Positions 10,214 to 18,612 of a stretch of DNA of 64,000 bases are shown here, in pieces (position 1 is the first letter of the stretch; the number at the start of each line of letters is the position of its first letter). Origin of the DNA: CAWFGW01 sp963815495. Its GTDB lineage: Bacteria > Bacteroidota > Bacteroidia > Cytophagales > JAAEPT01. Under the pieces are notes generated by a model. The model had not been told where the DNA came from, searched no databases, and saw only the letters and a list, made by a program, of their open reading frames with translations. The stretch lies in NCBI GenBank assembly GCA_963815495.1, contig CAWFGW010000010.1, forward strand, positions 178,191 to 242,190. Reading direction: 5' to 3'. The position numbers were made by a program, and so were the translations under genes.

Positions 10214-11052
10214 TACTTATTTTTGATAATGTCGTGAGCAATTAAGGTATCTACAAAAGAAATTGATGCTTCTTCCATTCCATTCACAATTGCATCAATT
10301 TTATGGATACAGTAGTTGTACAGTATCTGAAGAATAACAGCTACAATCAAACCAGCCACTGTTGTCAATAATGCTACTTTAATGCCGTCAGCCACAATAC
10401 TTGCAGAAATATCGTCAGCAATAGCAATTTTATCAAATGCTGTAATCATACCTAAAACAGTACCCATAAAACCAAACATTGGTGCTAATGCTATGAATAA
10501 GGAAACCCAAGAAAGCCCTTTTTCCAATTTACCCATTTCAACTGAACCATATTGTAATATTGATTTCTCAACAGCCTCAGGTCCTTCTTTTGCTCTCAAC
10601 AAACCTTGTGCGAAAATGGATGCCACTGGACCTGGTACGGTTGCACACAACTGACGTGCTTTTTCTACCCCCCCATTCAATAAAGCTACTTTTACATCCT
10701 CGAGTAATTTATCTGTATTTGTTGAAGCTAAGTTTAAAGCGATAATGCGCTCAATGGCTACTGCTAAACCTAAAATTAAACAAGTAAGCACGATAGACAT
10801 AAAACCTACACCACCTTCTATAAAACGATCCTTAATTATTTGATGATAACTCGTTGTTTCCTTGGGAGTTACGGACACATCTTCAACAACTTCAGCAGAA
10901 ACTTCTTTCTCAATTGCTGCATTTTGTGCACTATCCGATTTTACTTTAGACGAATCTACTTTTTCAGTTTCTACTTTCTCTTCAGCTAACACTACTGAAG
11001 GAGTCCCAAATGATATTGCTACTAATGTAAGTGCAAACAATGTTTTTTTCAT
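10213..11052 (-). CDS. exbB: MotA/TolQ/ExbB proton channel family protein
   Basis: 279 residues. It begins with a cleavable-looking signal sequence (MKKTLFALTLVAISFG...VVLAEE) and a 45-residue acidic linker, then three membrane helices: about 80-105 (GFMSIVLTCLILGLAVAIE), about 175-205 (LFIALAPMFGFMGTVLGMI) and about 225-250 (VALLTTVAGLIVAVILQILY). The GFMGTVLGM segment is the family hallmark. It forms the pentameric inner-membrane proton channel that powers TonB- or Tol-like systems. First gene of the exbB-exbD operon. The tRNA-Ser lies 77 bp upstream on the same strand. Confidence 0.93.
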   Translation of the reverse strand: MKKTLFALTLVAISFGTPSVVLAEEKVETEKVDSSKVKSDSAQNAAIEKEVSAEVVEDVSVTPKETTSYHQIIKDRFIEGGVGFMSIVLTCLILGLAVAIERIIALNLASTNTDKLLEDVKVALLNGGVEKARQLCATVPGPVASIFAQGLLRAKEGPEAVEKSILQYGSVEMGKLEKGLSWVSLFIALAPMFGFMGTVLGMITAFDKIAIADDISASIVADGIKVALLTTVAGLIVAVILQILYNYCIHKIDAIVNGMEEASISFVDTLIAHDIIKNK

Positions 11053-11129
11053 GTCTTGTGTTTTCGGTATTTAACCTCTAGTGTAAAGTAGTATAAAAGG
11101 AATAAGTTAACAACTAACTCCTTCTTTTG

Positions 11130-11214
11130 CAGAGAGGAAGGGATTCGAACCCCCGATAAGTTGCCCTATACACGCTTTCCAGGCGTGCGCCTTAAACCAC
11201 TCGGCCACCTCTCT
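11130..11214 (-). tRNA. tRNA-Ser (anticodon GGA)
   Basis: 85-nt cloverleaf on the minus strand. Acceptor stem AGAGAGG/CCTCTCT, D arm with GGCCGAGTGG, anticodon loop CTGGAAA with anticodon GGA, a long class II variable arm as expected for serine, and the T arm GGGGGTTCGAATCCC. Discriminator base G; the CCA end is not encoded. Confidence 0.96.
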
Positions 11215-11326
11215 AATTCCAGTTTTAAAGGTATAATTTTTAGTTTAAACTTCAATGATTAATAGTTAAAGCAATTCAACTATAATTAAATTTACACATA
11301 AACACCATTACCTATATCCGTTAATA

Positions 11327-12214
11327 TTATTCGATAGTAATTCTTTTTACCACTTCACCAATTTGCAAAAAATAAATTCCAGATGCTTCATTAGATATAT
11401 TTATTGTTTCTGTAGTTCCGTTAGCAATTCTTTTACCCATCACATCTATCAATGACCATTGTTCATTTTTGAATCCTTCAATCGTTATTATTTCGTGCAC
11501 AGGATTGGGGAAAATTTCAAAGCTATTTGCAGAAAGATTGTCAGAAACTAAAGTAATAACGTCTTGACCATAAATCTTAAGTATAGGAGGGTTATTTGCA
11601 TTTTCTTTTGCATTAAACCGAAAAGCCGTTTCTTCTTCCTTTTCATTTCCTAATAACACCCATCCATAATTGGCTATTGTACCGTTAACCCAAGCTTGCA
11701 CATCGTTAACCATGCCTGATGCGTTTATTATATTTGTTTTATTATCGAGAACTGTAGCACCCCATGTAGACGGTAAGAAGTCACTCCCTGGTGTCTGCCA
11801 AAACGATTCATCATAAAAACCATGTATCCAAGTAGCGCTTGGTGAAGTCGTTACAGCGCCACTACCTTCGTTGGCACTTGCATTAGAAGTTCCTTCTCCC
11901 CAATCACTGGTTAAAACGTGTCCAGTCATATTTTGTGGAGTTCCTGTCTTACTTTTTGAAGATGTCATTATTAAAACAACACTATCAATGACAGCCATGT
12001 TGGGTATCGTGCTTAGATCAAATTTAATCAATGTTCTTCGGGTGTTCCCTGTAGCTGTATTCCCAATAAAAAAAAAGGAACCTGCACCATTACTGTTAGT
12101 CCCTTCTTCATAAATCGTATTATCCATTTGAGGGTTTAAGATTAAGGAATCCTTTTGAGCAAAGGTGAATAAAGATAGCGATGTGCATACGACTAGTAAT
12201 ATTTTTTTCATCAT
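11327..12214 (-). CDS. Secreted DNRLRE-domain protein with T9SS type A sorting domain
   Basis: About 295 residues when started at the double Met that precedes the signal peptide KKILLVVCTSLSLFTFAQ; an upstream Met 36 nt earlier would put extra residues before the signal and is less likely. After the signal comes a beta-rich domain (about 25-220) of the DNRLRE type (NTIYEEGTNSNGAGSFFFIG, RTLIKFDLSTIP), often found in cell-surface carbohydrate-associated proteins. The last about 70 residues are a T9SS type A sorting domain (FEIFPNPVHEIITIEGF ... GIYFLQI), which directs export through the Por secretion system and surface anchoring. No enzymatic motif is seen. Single gene between tRNA-Ser and a small-membrane-protein group. 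Confidence 0.85.
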   Translation of the reverse strand: MMKKILLVVCTSLSLFTFAQKDSLILNPQMDNTIYEEGTNSNGAGSFFFIGNTATGNTRRTLIKFDLSTIPNMAVIDSVVLIMTSSKSKTGTPQNMTGHVLTSDWGEGTSNASANEGSGAVTTSPSATWIHGFYDESFWQTPGSDFLPSTWGATVLDNKTNIINASGMVNDVQAWVNGTIANYGWVLLGNEKEEETAFRFNAKENANNPPILKIYGQDVITLVSDNLSANSFEIFPNPVHEIITIEGFKNEQWSLIDVMGKRIANGTTETINISNEASGIYFLQIGEVVKRITIE

Positions 12215-12261
12215 TTCATATTTAGTTACAACAAAGATAAGTGAGATCAAGATAAGACATA

Positions 12262-12654
12262 TTACTTTTCATTCAACGAAATGCATCTCACTCCCCATGT
12301 CCATAAAATCAATAAAGGATGAACTAGGATGAGACGAATCCAAGACATCAACTCACCAAAGCATAATATCTCTCCAACACAGCCTTCCAATTGGATAAAA
12401 TAAATATGTGATGGATAAATGTTATCAGCATTAAAATTAATCCATAAGCAGCTATTTTCCCTGGTCTTTGTAAATAACAAACCCGTGTCCAACACCAATT
12501 CTAAAAACTCACTTGTGTAGTTTATCAATTGAGGAAAAGACAAATTCGATGGTATAAGTGGGAAGTAAAATGTTGGCTGCAGGAAATGATTCATGCCAGC
12601 AATGTAATAAAACACACCCTGTCTATAGACATTTATTTTTTGGGCTAAAACCAT
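12262..12654 (-). CDS. DoxX-like small membrane protein with two compensating frameshifts
   Basis: 130 codons. The N-terminal half (FYYIAGMNHFLQPTFYFPLIP) and C-terminal part (PSHIYFIQLEGC) match the DoxX-like four-helix membrane family. Between them, residues about 65-82 read RENSCLWINFNADNIY, which is not hydrophobic. Removing one G from the GGG run (plus strand CCC at 12459-12461) and adding one C near 12413-12414 turns this stretch into RKIAAYGLILMLITFI, the expected third helix. So a +1 and a -1 shift about 48 nt apart cancel. The gene may be a pseudogene with a misread helix, or the two sites may be homopolymer sequencing errors. The start overlaps the upstream gene by 10 nt. Confidence 0.65.
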   Translation of the reverse strand: MVLAQKINVYRQGVFYYIAGMNHFLQPTFYFPLIPSNLSFPQLINYTSEFLELVLDTGLLFTKTRENSCLWINFNADNIYPSHIYFIQLEGCVGEILCFGELMSWIRLILVHPLLILWTWGVRCISLNEK

Positions 12655-13046
12655 TTAATCCTTTGCGTCTTCTGAGCTTTATATAAAATTAGAATAAAAG
12701 GAATCCACCAAATAAAATCATTGGTAAACATGGTATATATAAATTCAAAAGGGATTTTTCCTGAAAAATAATTTATAAAAAATCCTACTGGACCAAACAC
12801 CTTCCCTAAAAATCCTACTGCCACTATAGGCCAATGGTTGAGTGGATCTGCTGCCGCCCACCAATAACCGAGGCCATAAACTCCGATAACCATACCCATT
12901 CCTTGCCATATGACGATATGATTGACGGGTTCCATGCCTACTAATTCAAAAAAATGTTGCGGAAATATGACCACCCAAGCTCCCCACAGTAAGTTATAAA
13001 TCCCAGCGGCTTTGAGCACATATTTCATCCACATATTCGATTCCAT
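12645..13046 (-). CDS. Small four-helix membrane protein, function unknown
   Basis: 133 residues with four hydrophobic segments (about 10-28, 45-63, 72-92, 110-125) rich in Trp and Gly. An internal start at MWMKYVLKAAG (Met5) is also possible. Charged residues are confined to the ends. It is the middle of three small minus-strand membrane-protein genes with 10-nt overlap and 11-nt spacing, so they probably form an operon. No family with known function is recognised. Confidence 0.75.
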   Translation of the reverse strand: MESNMWMKYVLKAAGIYNLLWGAWVVIFPQHFFELVGMEPVNHIVIWQGMGMVIGVYGLGYWWAAADPLNHWPIVAVGFLGKVFGPVGFFINYFSGKIPFEFIYTMFTNDFIWWIPFILILYKAQKTQRIKWF

Positions 13047-13057
13047 TTTCTGATTAT

Positions 13058-13498
13058 TTAATTATTGATATTCAGCATAACTTGTAAAACACTTTCTTGT
13101 TGGATAAATAACCACAGGTTAAAAAGAAAAATTATCGTCCATAAGAAAGTCCGATACCAGTTTACCCGTACCAAATGTCGTGCAGAGCGTAGCACCTCTT
13201 TTCCTTCTGTTATTTTCCCATGAAGCGGTATGGCATAAAAAAAGGTGTTTATCCATACAGCAACTAATAAAACTAGAATAAATAAGTCTAGCCACTCAAA
13301 ATTAAACACAAATCGGTATGCATAAAGAACTGCTTGAATAAGCATTAGTGGTAGTACTAATAAACTTATTTTTGAAGTATAGATTTTATGCCATCGCCTC
13401 AAGTCCACTTCCTGAAAATATTCAAAACTTGGATAGACAATTAATTGAGTCATCCAGATCAATACTACCAATCCAAAATCAATTATAAGTGTTCCCAT
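13058..13498 (-). CDS. Small membrane protein, function unknown
   Basis: 146 residues with four hydrophobic helices (about 2-22, 45-63, 71-92, 115-132). The segment IWMTQLIVYPSFEYF followed by RWHKIYTSKISLLVLPLMLIQ resembles small uncharacterised bacterial membrane proteins with a helix-Y-P pattern and a conserved His. It is the first gene of the three-gene membrane group that continues to the DoxX-like gene; function is not inferred. Confidence 0.75.
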   Translation of the reverse strand: MGTLIIDFGLVVLIWMTQLIVYPSFEYFQEVDLRRWHKIYTSKISLLVLPLMLIQAVLYAYRFVFNFEWLDLFILVLLVAVWINTFFYAIPLHGKITEGKEVLRSARHLVRVNWYRTFLWTIIFLFNLWLFIQQESVLQVMLNINN

Positions 13499-13535
13499 CT
13501 TTATAAAAGCTAATTAACCCTCTATTGTTTAAAAA

Positions 13536-14588
13536 TTAACTCATTTCTCCGCGTAAGGAAACAGTTAGTTTGCTTGAAATCTCCTCTCCCTCAAAATTCC
13601 CTAACACAAACATTAATTTTGCTAAAGCCGCTTCAGCAGTCATGTCTTTGCCAGAAATCACGCCTATTTTATCCAGCTTGTTGCCTGTTTGATACAACTT
13701 TTGCACCACCTGTCCTCCGTCACATTGAGAAACATTAATAATCACACCGCCTCTTTTTATAAATTTATCCAACTCTGCGATAAGACTATCATTAGTAGAA
13801 GCATTGCCAGCGCCAAATGTTTCAATTACAAGCCCTTTTAAGTTCGGGCGTGATAATGTAGCAGAGATATCCACTCCATTGATACCTGGATAAAACTTTA
13901 TTAAGGATACCTCGCGACAAAGTTTTGAATAAGACCGAAACACGCCCGAGGACTTTCTTAGTGCTAATTCATTAAACTCTAAAAAAACACCTGCATGAGC
14001 TAACTCCGGATAATTCTCCGATTGAAAGGCATCTAAGTGATTACTTTGTACTTTCCGTGAACGGGTGCCTCGTATAAGTATTTCATCAAAAAAGATGGTC
14101 ACTTCCTGCACGCGTGGTTCTCCGTTTAAACGCTGTGCCGCAATATCTATTGAGCTAATTAAATTTTTTCGGGCATCATTTCTTATCGCCCCAATTGGTA
14201 GTTGAGCGCCAGTAAAGATGATGGGCTTTTTTACATTTTCTAATAGAAAACTTACTCCAGAGGCAGCATAAGCCATGGTGTCTGTGCCCTGAAGTACGAT
14301 AAACCCATCAAAAAAATTATAATTATCAGATATACAATCTGCAATTGCCACCCAATGGTCAGGTGTCATGTCAGCAGAATCAATCAATTCGTTGAATGAA
14401 AATATGGTGAAGTTATGTTTGAACTGTTTTAATTCAGGAACTAAATCAACAAACTGTTCAAAATTGAAGGGAACGAGCTGTCCTTCATCATTCACACGCA
14501 TTCCAATGGTTCCTCCTGTGTAGATGATCAGAAATTGCTGTTCTGGATTTTTATGAAAATCCAGCTTTAGTTTTGAGTAGGTGACCAT
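13536..14588 (-). CDS. ansA: Type I L-asparaginase
   Basis: 350 residues, no signal peptide, so cytoplasmic (type I). Hydrolyses L-asparagine to aspartate and ammonia. The two catalytic Thr signatures are present: IYTGGTIGM near residue 23 and LQGTDTMAYAAS near 99-110, the latter giving Thr and Asp of the second triad. The C-terminal small domain contains GLVIETFGAGN. The spacing to the downstream tatD is only 24 nt in the same direction, so co-transcription with it is possible. Confidence 0.95.
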   Translation of the reverse strand: MVTYSKLKLDFHKNPEQQFLIIYTGGTIGMRVNDEGQLVPFNFEQFVDLVPELKQFKHNFTIFSFNELIDSADMTPDHWVAIADCISDNYNFFDGFIVLQGTDTMAYAASGVSFLLENVKKPIIFTGAQLPIGAIRNDARKNLISSIDIAAQRLNGEPRVQEVTIFFDEILIRGTRSRKVQSNHLDAFQSENYPELAHAGVFLEFNELALRKSSGVFRSYSKLCREVSLIKFYPGINGVDISATLSRPNLKGLVIETFGAGNASTNDSLIAELDKFIKRGGVIINVSQCDGGQVVQKLYQTGNKLDKIGVISGKDMTAEAALAKLMFVLGNFEGEEISSKLTVSLRGEMS

Positions 14589-14612
14589 AGTTTTTTAATC
14601 TGCTTATTGAAA

Positions 14613-15383
14613 TTATTTTACTTGAAACACTTTCTCAGCATTTATTGAGGTGATTTCAGCAACTTTACCAACCGAGATTTGATGTAAGTCCCCTATTTTT
14701 TCCGCAATAAGGTTTAAGTAGGATGTTTCATTGCGTTTACCGCGATGTGGTGTAGGTGGCAAATAAGGACAATCGGTCTCCAAGACAATTTTCTCTAGCG
14801 GAATATGAGGAACTACTTTATCCAAACCTCCATTTTTATACGTTACCACACCGCCAATACCAATATAAAAACCCAACTCAATAATTTGATTCGCTTCTTC
14901 AATTGACCCAGAAAAACAATGAAAAATGCCTCGTAGCTTTTCGTCCCCAAAAGATGCAATAATATCTAATACTTCTTTTGTTGATTCACGCGAGTGAATA
15001 ATAATCGGGATGTCTTTTTCAATTGCCCATTGCGATTGAATTCGAAAAGCATCTTCTTGCTCGGCTTGATAGGTTTTTTCCCAATATAAATCCATCCCAA
15101 TTTCGCCAACGGCTACAAAATCACGTTTTGAAAACCAAGCTTCCGCAATAGCTAGTTCTTTTTTATAATCTACATTGATGGAACAGGGGTGTACGCCCAT
15201 CATTGGAATACAATAGTCAGGATAAGTCTCTTCCATTTTCAACATCCGATCGATGGATTGATTGTCCACATTGGGCATATAGATTCGTTCAACACCAGCA
15301 TTTTTCGCTCTTTTGATGCATTCATCAAGATCTTGTTCAAATTTTTCAGCGTAAATATGTGCGTGTGTTTCGATTAGTTTCAT
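14613..15383 (-). CDS. tatD: TatD family metal-dependent hydrolase (deoxyribonuclease)
   Basis: 256 residues, full length. Metal-binding motifs of the amidohydrolase-like TatD fold are in order: ETHAHIY (residues 5-11), GEIGMDLY (about 96-103), IIHSRES (about 130), FHCFSGS (about 155) and ETDCPYLPP (about 204-212). TatD proteins are 3'-5' DNA exonucleases with roles in DNA repair. It lies just upstream of ansA on the same strand. About 140 bp upstream of its start is the first 7-bp tandem array. Confidence 0.95.
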   Translation of the reverse strand: MKLIETHAHIYAEKFEQDLDECIKRAKNAGVERIYMPNVDNQSIDRMLKMEETYPDYCIPMMGVHPCSINVDYKKELAIAEAWFSKRDFVAVGEIGMDLYWEKTYQAEQEDAFRIQSQWAIEKDIPIIIHSRESTKEVLDIIASFGDEKLRGIFHCFSGSIEEANQIIELGFYIGIGGVVTYKNGGLDKVVPHIPLEKIVLETDCPYLPPTPHRGKRNETSYLNLIAEKIGDLHQISVGKVAEITSINAEKVFQVK

Positions 15384-15524
15384 GTTGATATAGCAATGAG
15401 TTTTTTAGATATGAGAAGTTAGACTATTTGGATGTTAGTGCAAAACAGTAAGTTTTAAGTACTGAGTTTTGAGTGGGGAGGTATGGAATGATACTTTTAT
15501 AAAACTTGGCGCTTAGAAAAACCA

Positions 15525-15594
15525 AATTCATAATTCATAATTCATAATTCATAATTCATAATTCATAATTCATAATTCATAATTCATAATTCAT
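15525..15594. repeat. Heptamer tandem repeat, 10 copies of AATTCAT
   Basis: Ten perfect head-to-tail copies of AATTCAT. The array ends 8 bp before the stop codon of the adjacent glycosyltransferase (on the other strand). On its left (15400-15520) is degenerate purine-rich DNA with motifs such as GATGTTAGTGC, similar to what precedes the arrays at 17367 and 26513. The gap 15384-15602 holds no gene. Confidence 0.95.
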
Positions 15595-15602
15595 AATTTA
15601 CA

Positions 15603-16688
15603 TTAATACTTCCGACCTTTCCATTTGACTTTTATCGGAGTAAAATAAAACAACAACATTAACATGGAAAGAAAAGAGCTGTAGAACTCAAACAATAAAA
15701 TTGATAAAACTGGAATTGAAAGGTGAAGTTTACGATAAGCTTTGATGATAAAAGCAGTTTGAATAATAGCTTTCAGTATAATAATATTGATAGTCCAATC
15801 TACATCCACAAAAAACAATAACAACATAAGCGGATAAAACAACGCTTGCAAAAACAACAATAATAAAAAGTGAAAAGGTAATTGCATGGCTCCCACCATC
15901 CATCGTTTTCGCTGATACAACAAACCTGTTAAGTGTTTTACTGGCAAAGAAAAAGCTAATACCTGTCTATGAAACAAGTTTTTATACCCCCACCCTTTAT
16001 CAATTATTTTTTTAAACAACTGAAAATCTTCCGTAATAGAAAAGGGTAAATTTTCATATCCTCCCGTCTGCCAATACGCTTCTTTTTTCACTGCCATATT
16101 ATTCCCCATACTCGTGACTGGAAATCCAATATCACTGACTACCTTCACTAGCGACAAAGCATACAGCCAATCAATCTGTTGAAAAACATGGAACCAATTT
16201 GTGGTGCTTAACGTGGTTACACCAGTTACAATACCAATATCATCATCAAAGCCCTCAAACATGTTTTCAATCCAGCTGGGAGGCACTTGCGTATCGGCAT
16301 CGGTAATAAAAAAATAATCTCCTTCAGCTTTATGGGATAATTGAGCAAGTACATTTGATTTACCTCGAGCCTCTCCTAATTGATCTTCAATTGTAAAAAC
16401 AGAAAAATGAGGTTTATCCTGAATAAATTGTTGGATGATAGCTAATGTGTTGTCTTCTGAATGATCATTTCCGATTAACACTTCATAATTCGAATAAGTC
16501 AACAAATTAATTGCTTCTAAGCATTTTAAAATGGTATGCTCCTCATTTCTGGCAGCTACTAAAACAGACACTTTGGGGAAATCTTTGTCTATAACAGTTG
16601 TAATCCGCTTTTTATCATATGAAAAGAAGGAAAAAAAGAATAAAATAAAGCATAGTACCAACGGCAATATGAAGAGATACATTAACAT
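15603..16688 (-). CDS. Membrane glycosyltransferase, family 2
   Basis: 361 residues. An N-terminal membrane helix (1-23) is followed by a GT-A domain with VSVLVAARNEE (about 45-55), ITDADTQVP (the DxD-like metal site, about 128-136), ITEDF (catalytic Glu-Asp region) and QRKRWMVGAMQ (about 260-270). Two or three membrane helices end the protein. Such processive-type GT2 enzymes transfer sugars from nucleotide donors at the inner face of the membrane. It overlaps the upstream deacetylase by 7 nt, so the pair is co-translated; together they suggest synthesis and deacetylation of a surface glycan. The acceptor is unknown. Confidence 0.9.
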   Translation of the reverse strand: MLMYLFILPLVLCFILFFFSFFSYDKKRITTVIDKDFPKVSVLVAARNEEHTILKCLEAINLLTYSNYEVLIGNDHSEDNTLAIIQQFIQDKPHFSVFTIEDQLGEARGKSNVLAQLSHKAEGDYFFITDADTQVPPSWIENMFEGFDDDIGIVTGVTTLSTTNWFHVFQQIDWLYALSLVKVVSDIGFPVTSMGNNMAVKKEAYWQTGGYENLPFSITEDFQLFKKIIDKGWGYKNLFHRQVLAFSLPVKHLTGLLYQRKRWMVGAMQLPFHFLLLLFLQALFYPLMLLLFFVDVDWTINIIILKAIIQTAFIIKAYRKLHLSIPVLSILLFEFYSSFLSMLMLLFYFTPIKVKWKGRKY

Positions 16689-17308
16689 GAAAGTGCTTTG
16701 AATTTAAATCCGAGATCATTAAAATGTTCCATATAACGTGGTAAAATGAAGGTTAAGTTATTGAAATGTTTGGGGTTGTCGTGCATTAGCACAATACTTC
16801 CATGAGTGGTTGCATCAATCGTTTTTTGCAAAGCCTTTTTTTGGTCAAGATGAGGGTCGAAGTCGCCAGATAACACATCCCACATCACTATTTTATAGTT
16901 TAGTTTTTTAAGGGCTTTTATATGGGGTGATTTCAATCGTCCATAGGGTGGACGAAACAGTTTATCTCCTACTTCTCCTATAACAGCTTGTGCTTTTTCG
17001 ATGTTGGAAAAATATTCTTCTGTTTGTACTTTTCGTGCATTAAGGTGATTGTAGGTATGATTTCCAATTGAATGACCCTCTGCTTTTAAGCGATGGTAGA
17101 TTTGAGGGTGCTTTGTGATGTTTTCACCTACACAAAAAAATGTTGCCTTAGCATCATATTTTACTAACGTATCCAACACAAACTCTGTAACCTCTGGCAC
17201 AGGACCATCATCAAAGGTTAAGTAAATTTCTTGTGCACACGTGTTTACCTTCCACTGGTAACTAGGAAATAATTTTCTAAAGACAGCACCGTATTTATGG
17301 AAGTACAT
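16682..17308 (-). CDS. Polysaccharide deacetylase (NodB homology domain)
   Basis: 208 residues. All carbohydrate-esterase-4 motifs are present: TFDDGPVPE (motif 1, catalytic base and metal Asp), HSIGNHTYNHLN (motif 2, metal His pair), RPPYGR (motif 3), WDVLSGDFD (motif 4) and LMHDN (motif 5). The enzyme removes N-acetyl groups from GlcNAc-type polymers. No signal peptide is visible, which is odd for an enzyme expected to act outside, unless it works on lipid-linked precursors or is exported otherwise. Overlaps the downstream GT2 gene by 7 nt. Confidence 0.93.
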   Translation of the reverse strand: MYFHKYGAVFRKLFPSYQWKVNTCAQEIYLTFDDGPVPEVTEFVLDTLVKYDAKATFFCVGENITKHPQIYHRLKAEGHSIGNHTYNHLNARKVQTEEYFSNIEKAQAVIGEVGDKLFRPPYGRLKSPHIKALKKLNYKIVMWDVLSGDFDPHLDQKKALQKTIDATTHGSIVLMHDNPKHFNNLTFILPRYMEHFNDLGFKFKALSC

Positions 17309-17366
17309 TTTTTAGATATATGTAGTGAGATTATTAGATTGGAGATTTAGACCACTAGGAAAACAT

Positions 17367-17422
17367 AATTCATAATTCATAATTCATAATTCATAATTCA
17401 TAATTCATAATTCATAATTCAT
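17367..17422. repeat. Heptamer tandem repeat, 8 copies of AATTCAT, overlapping a coding end
   Basis: Eight perfect copies of AATTCAT. The right end (from 17405) lies inside the 3' end of the neighbouring glycosyltransferase gene: its last codons and stop come from the repeat sequence. Confidence 0.95.
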
Positions 17423-18529
17423 TAATCCCTCCCACACTTTTTCCGCAGTTTTTTCCCATGAGAATCGAAGCACATTATTTTTTCCTTTTTGTATCAACGT
17501 TTGGCGAAATACATCATCTGAATCTATCTTCTTTAACGCTTCTTTAATCGAACTCACATCATACGGATCCACCAGAAGAGCTCCTTCCCCTGCCACTTCA
17601 GGCATCGAGGTAATATTCGAGGTAATTACTCCTGTTTCGCACTTTTGTGCTTCAATTATCGGAATGCCAAAACCCTCAAAATATGGAATGTAAGTGAGTG
17701 CTTTTGAAGCCGCAATCACATCTCGAAGGATTTCAGAATCAAGTCTTCCTGTAAAGACGACATCATCTTTAAAGCTCATAGCTTGGTAAGTATCCTCAAT
17801 TGCTTTCACGCTCCACGCTTTTCTACCAACAATAACCAATTTTGTATTCGATTTTGTTTCCTGCTTAAAGTGCTCAAAAGCATCAAATAATCGCTTAATA
17901 TTTTTTCTAGGATGCAGAGCGCCTACATAAACGAAAAATTCTTCTCCGTGGGTAAATTCAGTTTTTATTTGTTCTTTTCTTTTCTGGTTTACAGGGCCAA
18001 AAAGTTCATTAACCCCATTATAAACTACATCCACTTTTTGAGGGGATATAGCATACTGTTTACAGATATCTGCTTTGGTGAACTCACTCACTGTTAAAAT
18101 TCGATGTGCTTTTTTTGCGTAACGTGGCGTAAAATAGTGATAGAATTTACTCACTAAACCACCCACATCTTCTGGATGATGTTCAAAAGCTAAGTCGTGT
18201 AGCACAACCACACTTGGAACATTTGTTTTTAACGACAAATAGCCATCAGGGGAAAAAAACAAATCAATTTTATGTTTTTTAAGGGCGTAGGGTACACTCC
18301 ACTCAAACCACCAATACCACAATAAAGGATGGCGCGCTGGGGGATTAATTACTACAGGAGTTACATTATCAGCGAAAACATAGGATTTATCAAAAGGCCG
18401 ATCAAACAAAAGTATAAACTGGTGTTCAGGGTGATTTATAACTAACTGTTTTACAACCTCAAAAGTAAACCAACCGATACCCTCAAGCTTATTTTTAAGT
18501 AAAAACCGTGTATTAATAGCTATTTTCAC
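17405..18529 (-). CDS. Glycosyltransferase family 4 (GT-B fold)
   Basis: 374 residues. Start MKIAINTRFLLKNKLEGIGW matches GT4 enzymes of the mannosyltransferase type. The C-terminal nucleotide-sugar domain has YVGALHPRKNIKRL (about 200-213) and the E-x7-E-type motif FEGFGIPIIEAQ (about 290-301), followed by SMPEVAGEGALLVDP. Likely retaining sugar transfer in surface glycan synthesis. The last residues MNYEL are encoded by the heptamer array, so the natural C-terminus may have been altered by repeat growth. Divergent from the flippase gene across an 83-bp spacer. Confidence 0.92.
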   Translation of the reverse strand: MKIAINTRFLLKNKLEGIGWFTFEVVKQLVINHPEHQFILLFDRPFDKSYVFADNVTPVVINPPARHPLLWYWWFEWSVPYALKKHKIDLFFSPDGYLSLKTNVPSVVVLHDLAFEHHPEDVGGLVSKFYHYFTPRYAKKAHRILTVSEFTKADICKQYAISPQKVDVVYNGVNELFGPVNQKRKEQIKTEFTHGEEFFVYVGALHPRKNIKRLFDAFEHFKQETKSNTKLVIVGRKAWSVKAIEDTYQAMSFKDDVVFTGRLDSEILRDVIAASKALTYIPYFEGFGIPIIEAQKCETGVITSNITSMPEVAGEGALLVDPYDVSSIKEALKKIDSDDVFRQTLIQKGKNNVLRFSWEKTAEKVWEGLMNYEL

Positions 18530-18563
18530 AAAGTAAAGTTACCAGTATTTTTTTACTGCTGTG

Positions 18564-18587
18564 TCGCTAAAAATATTTTTTTAGCGA
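18564..18587. promoter_or_regulatory. Inverted repeat in the GT4-flippase divergent spacer
   Basis: TCGCTAAAAA (18564-18573) and TTTTTAGCGA (18578-18587) form a perfect 10-bp inverted repeat with a 4-nt spacer. It sits midway between two divergent starts, so it may be an operator for both genes or a hairpin in either leader. Confidence 0.4.
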
Positions 18588-18612
18588 CTAGACACAATAA
18601 ATTAAGCTTATC

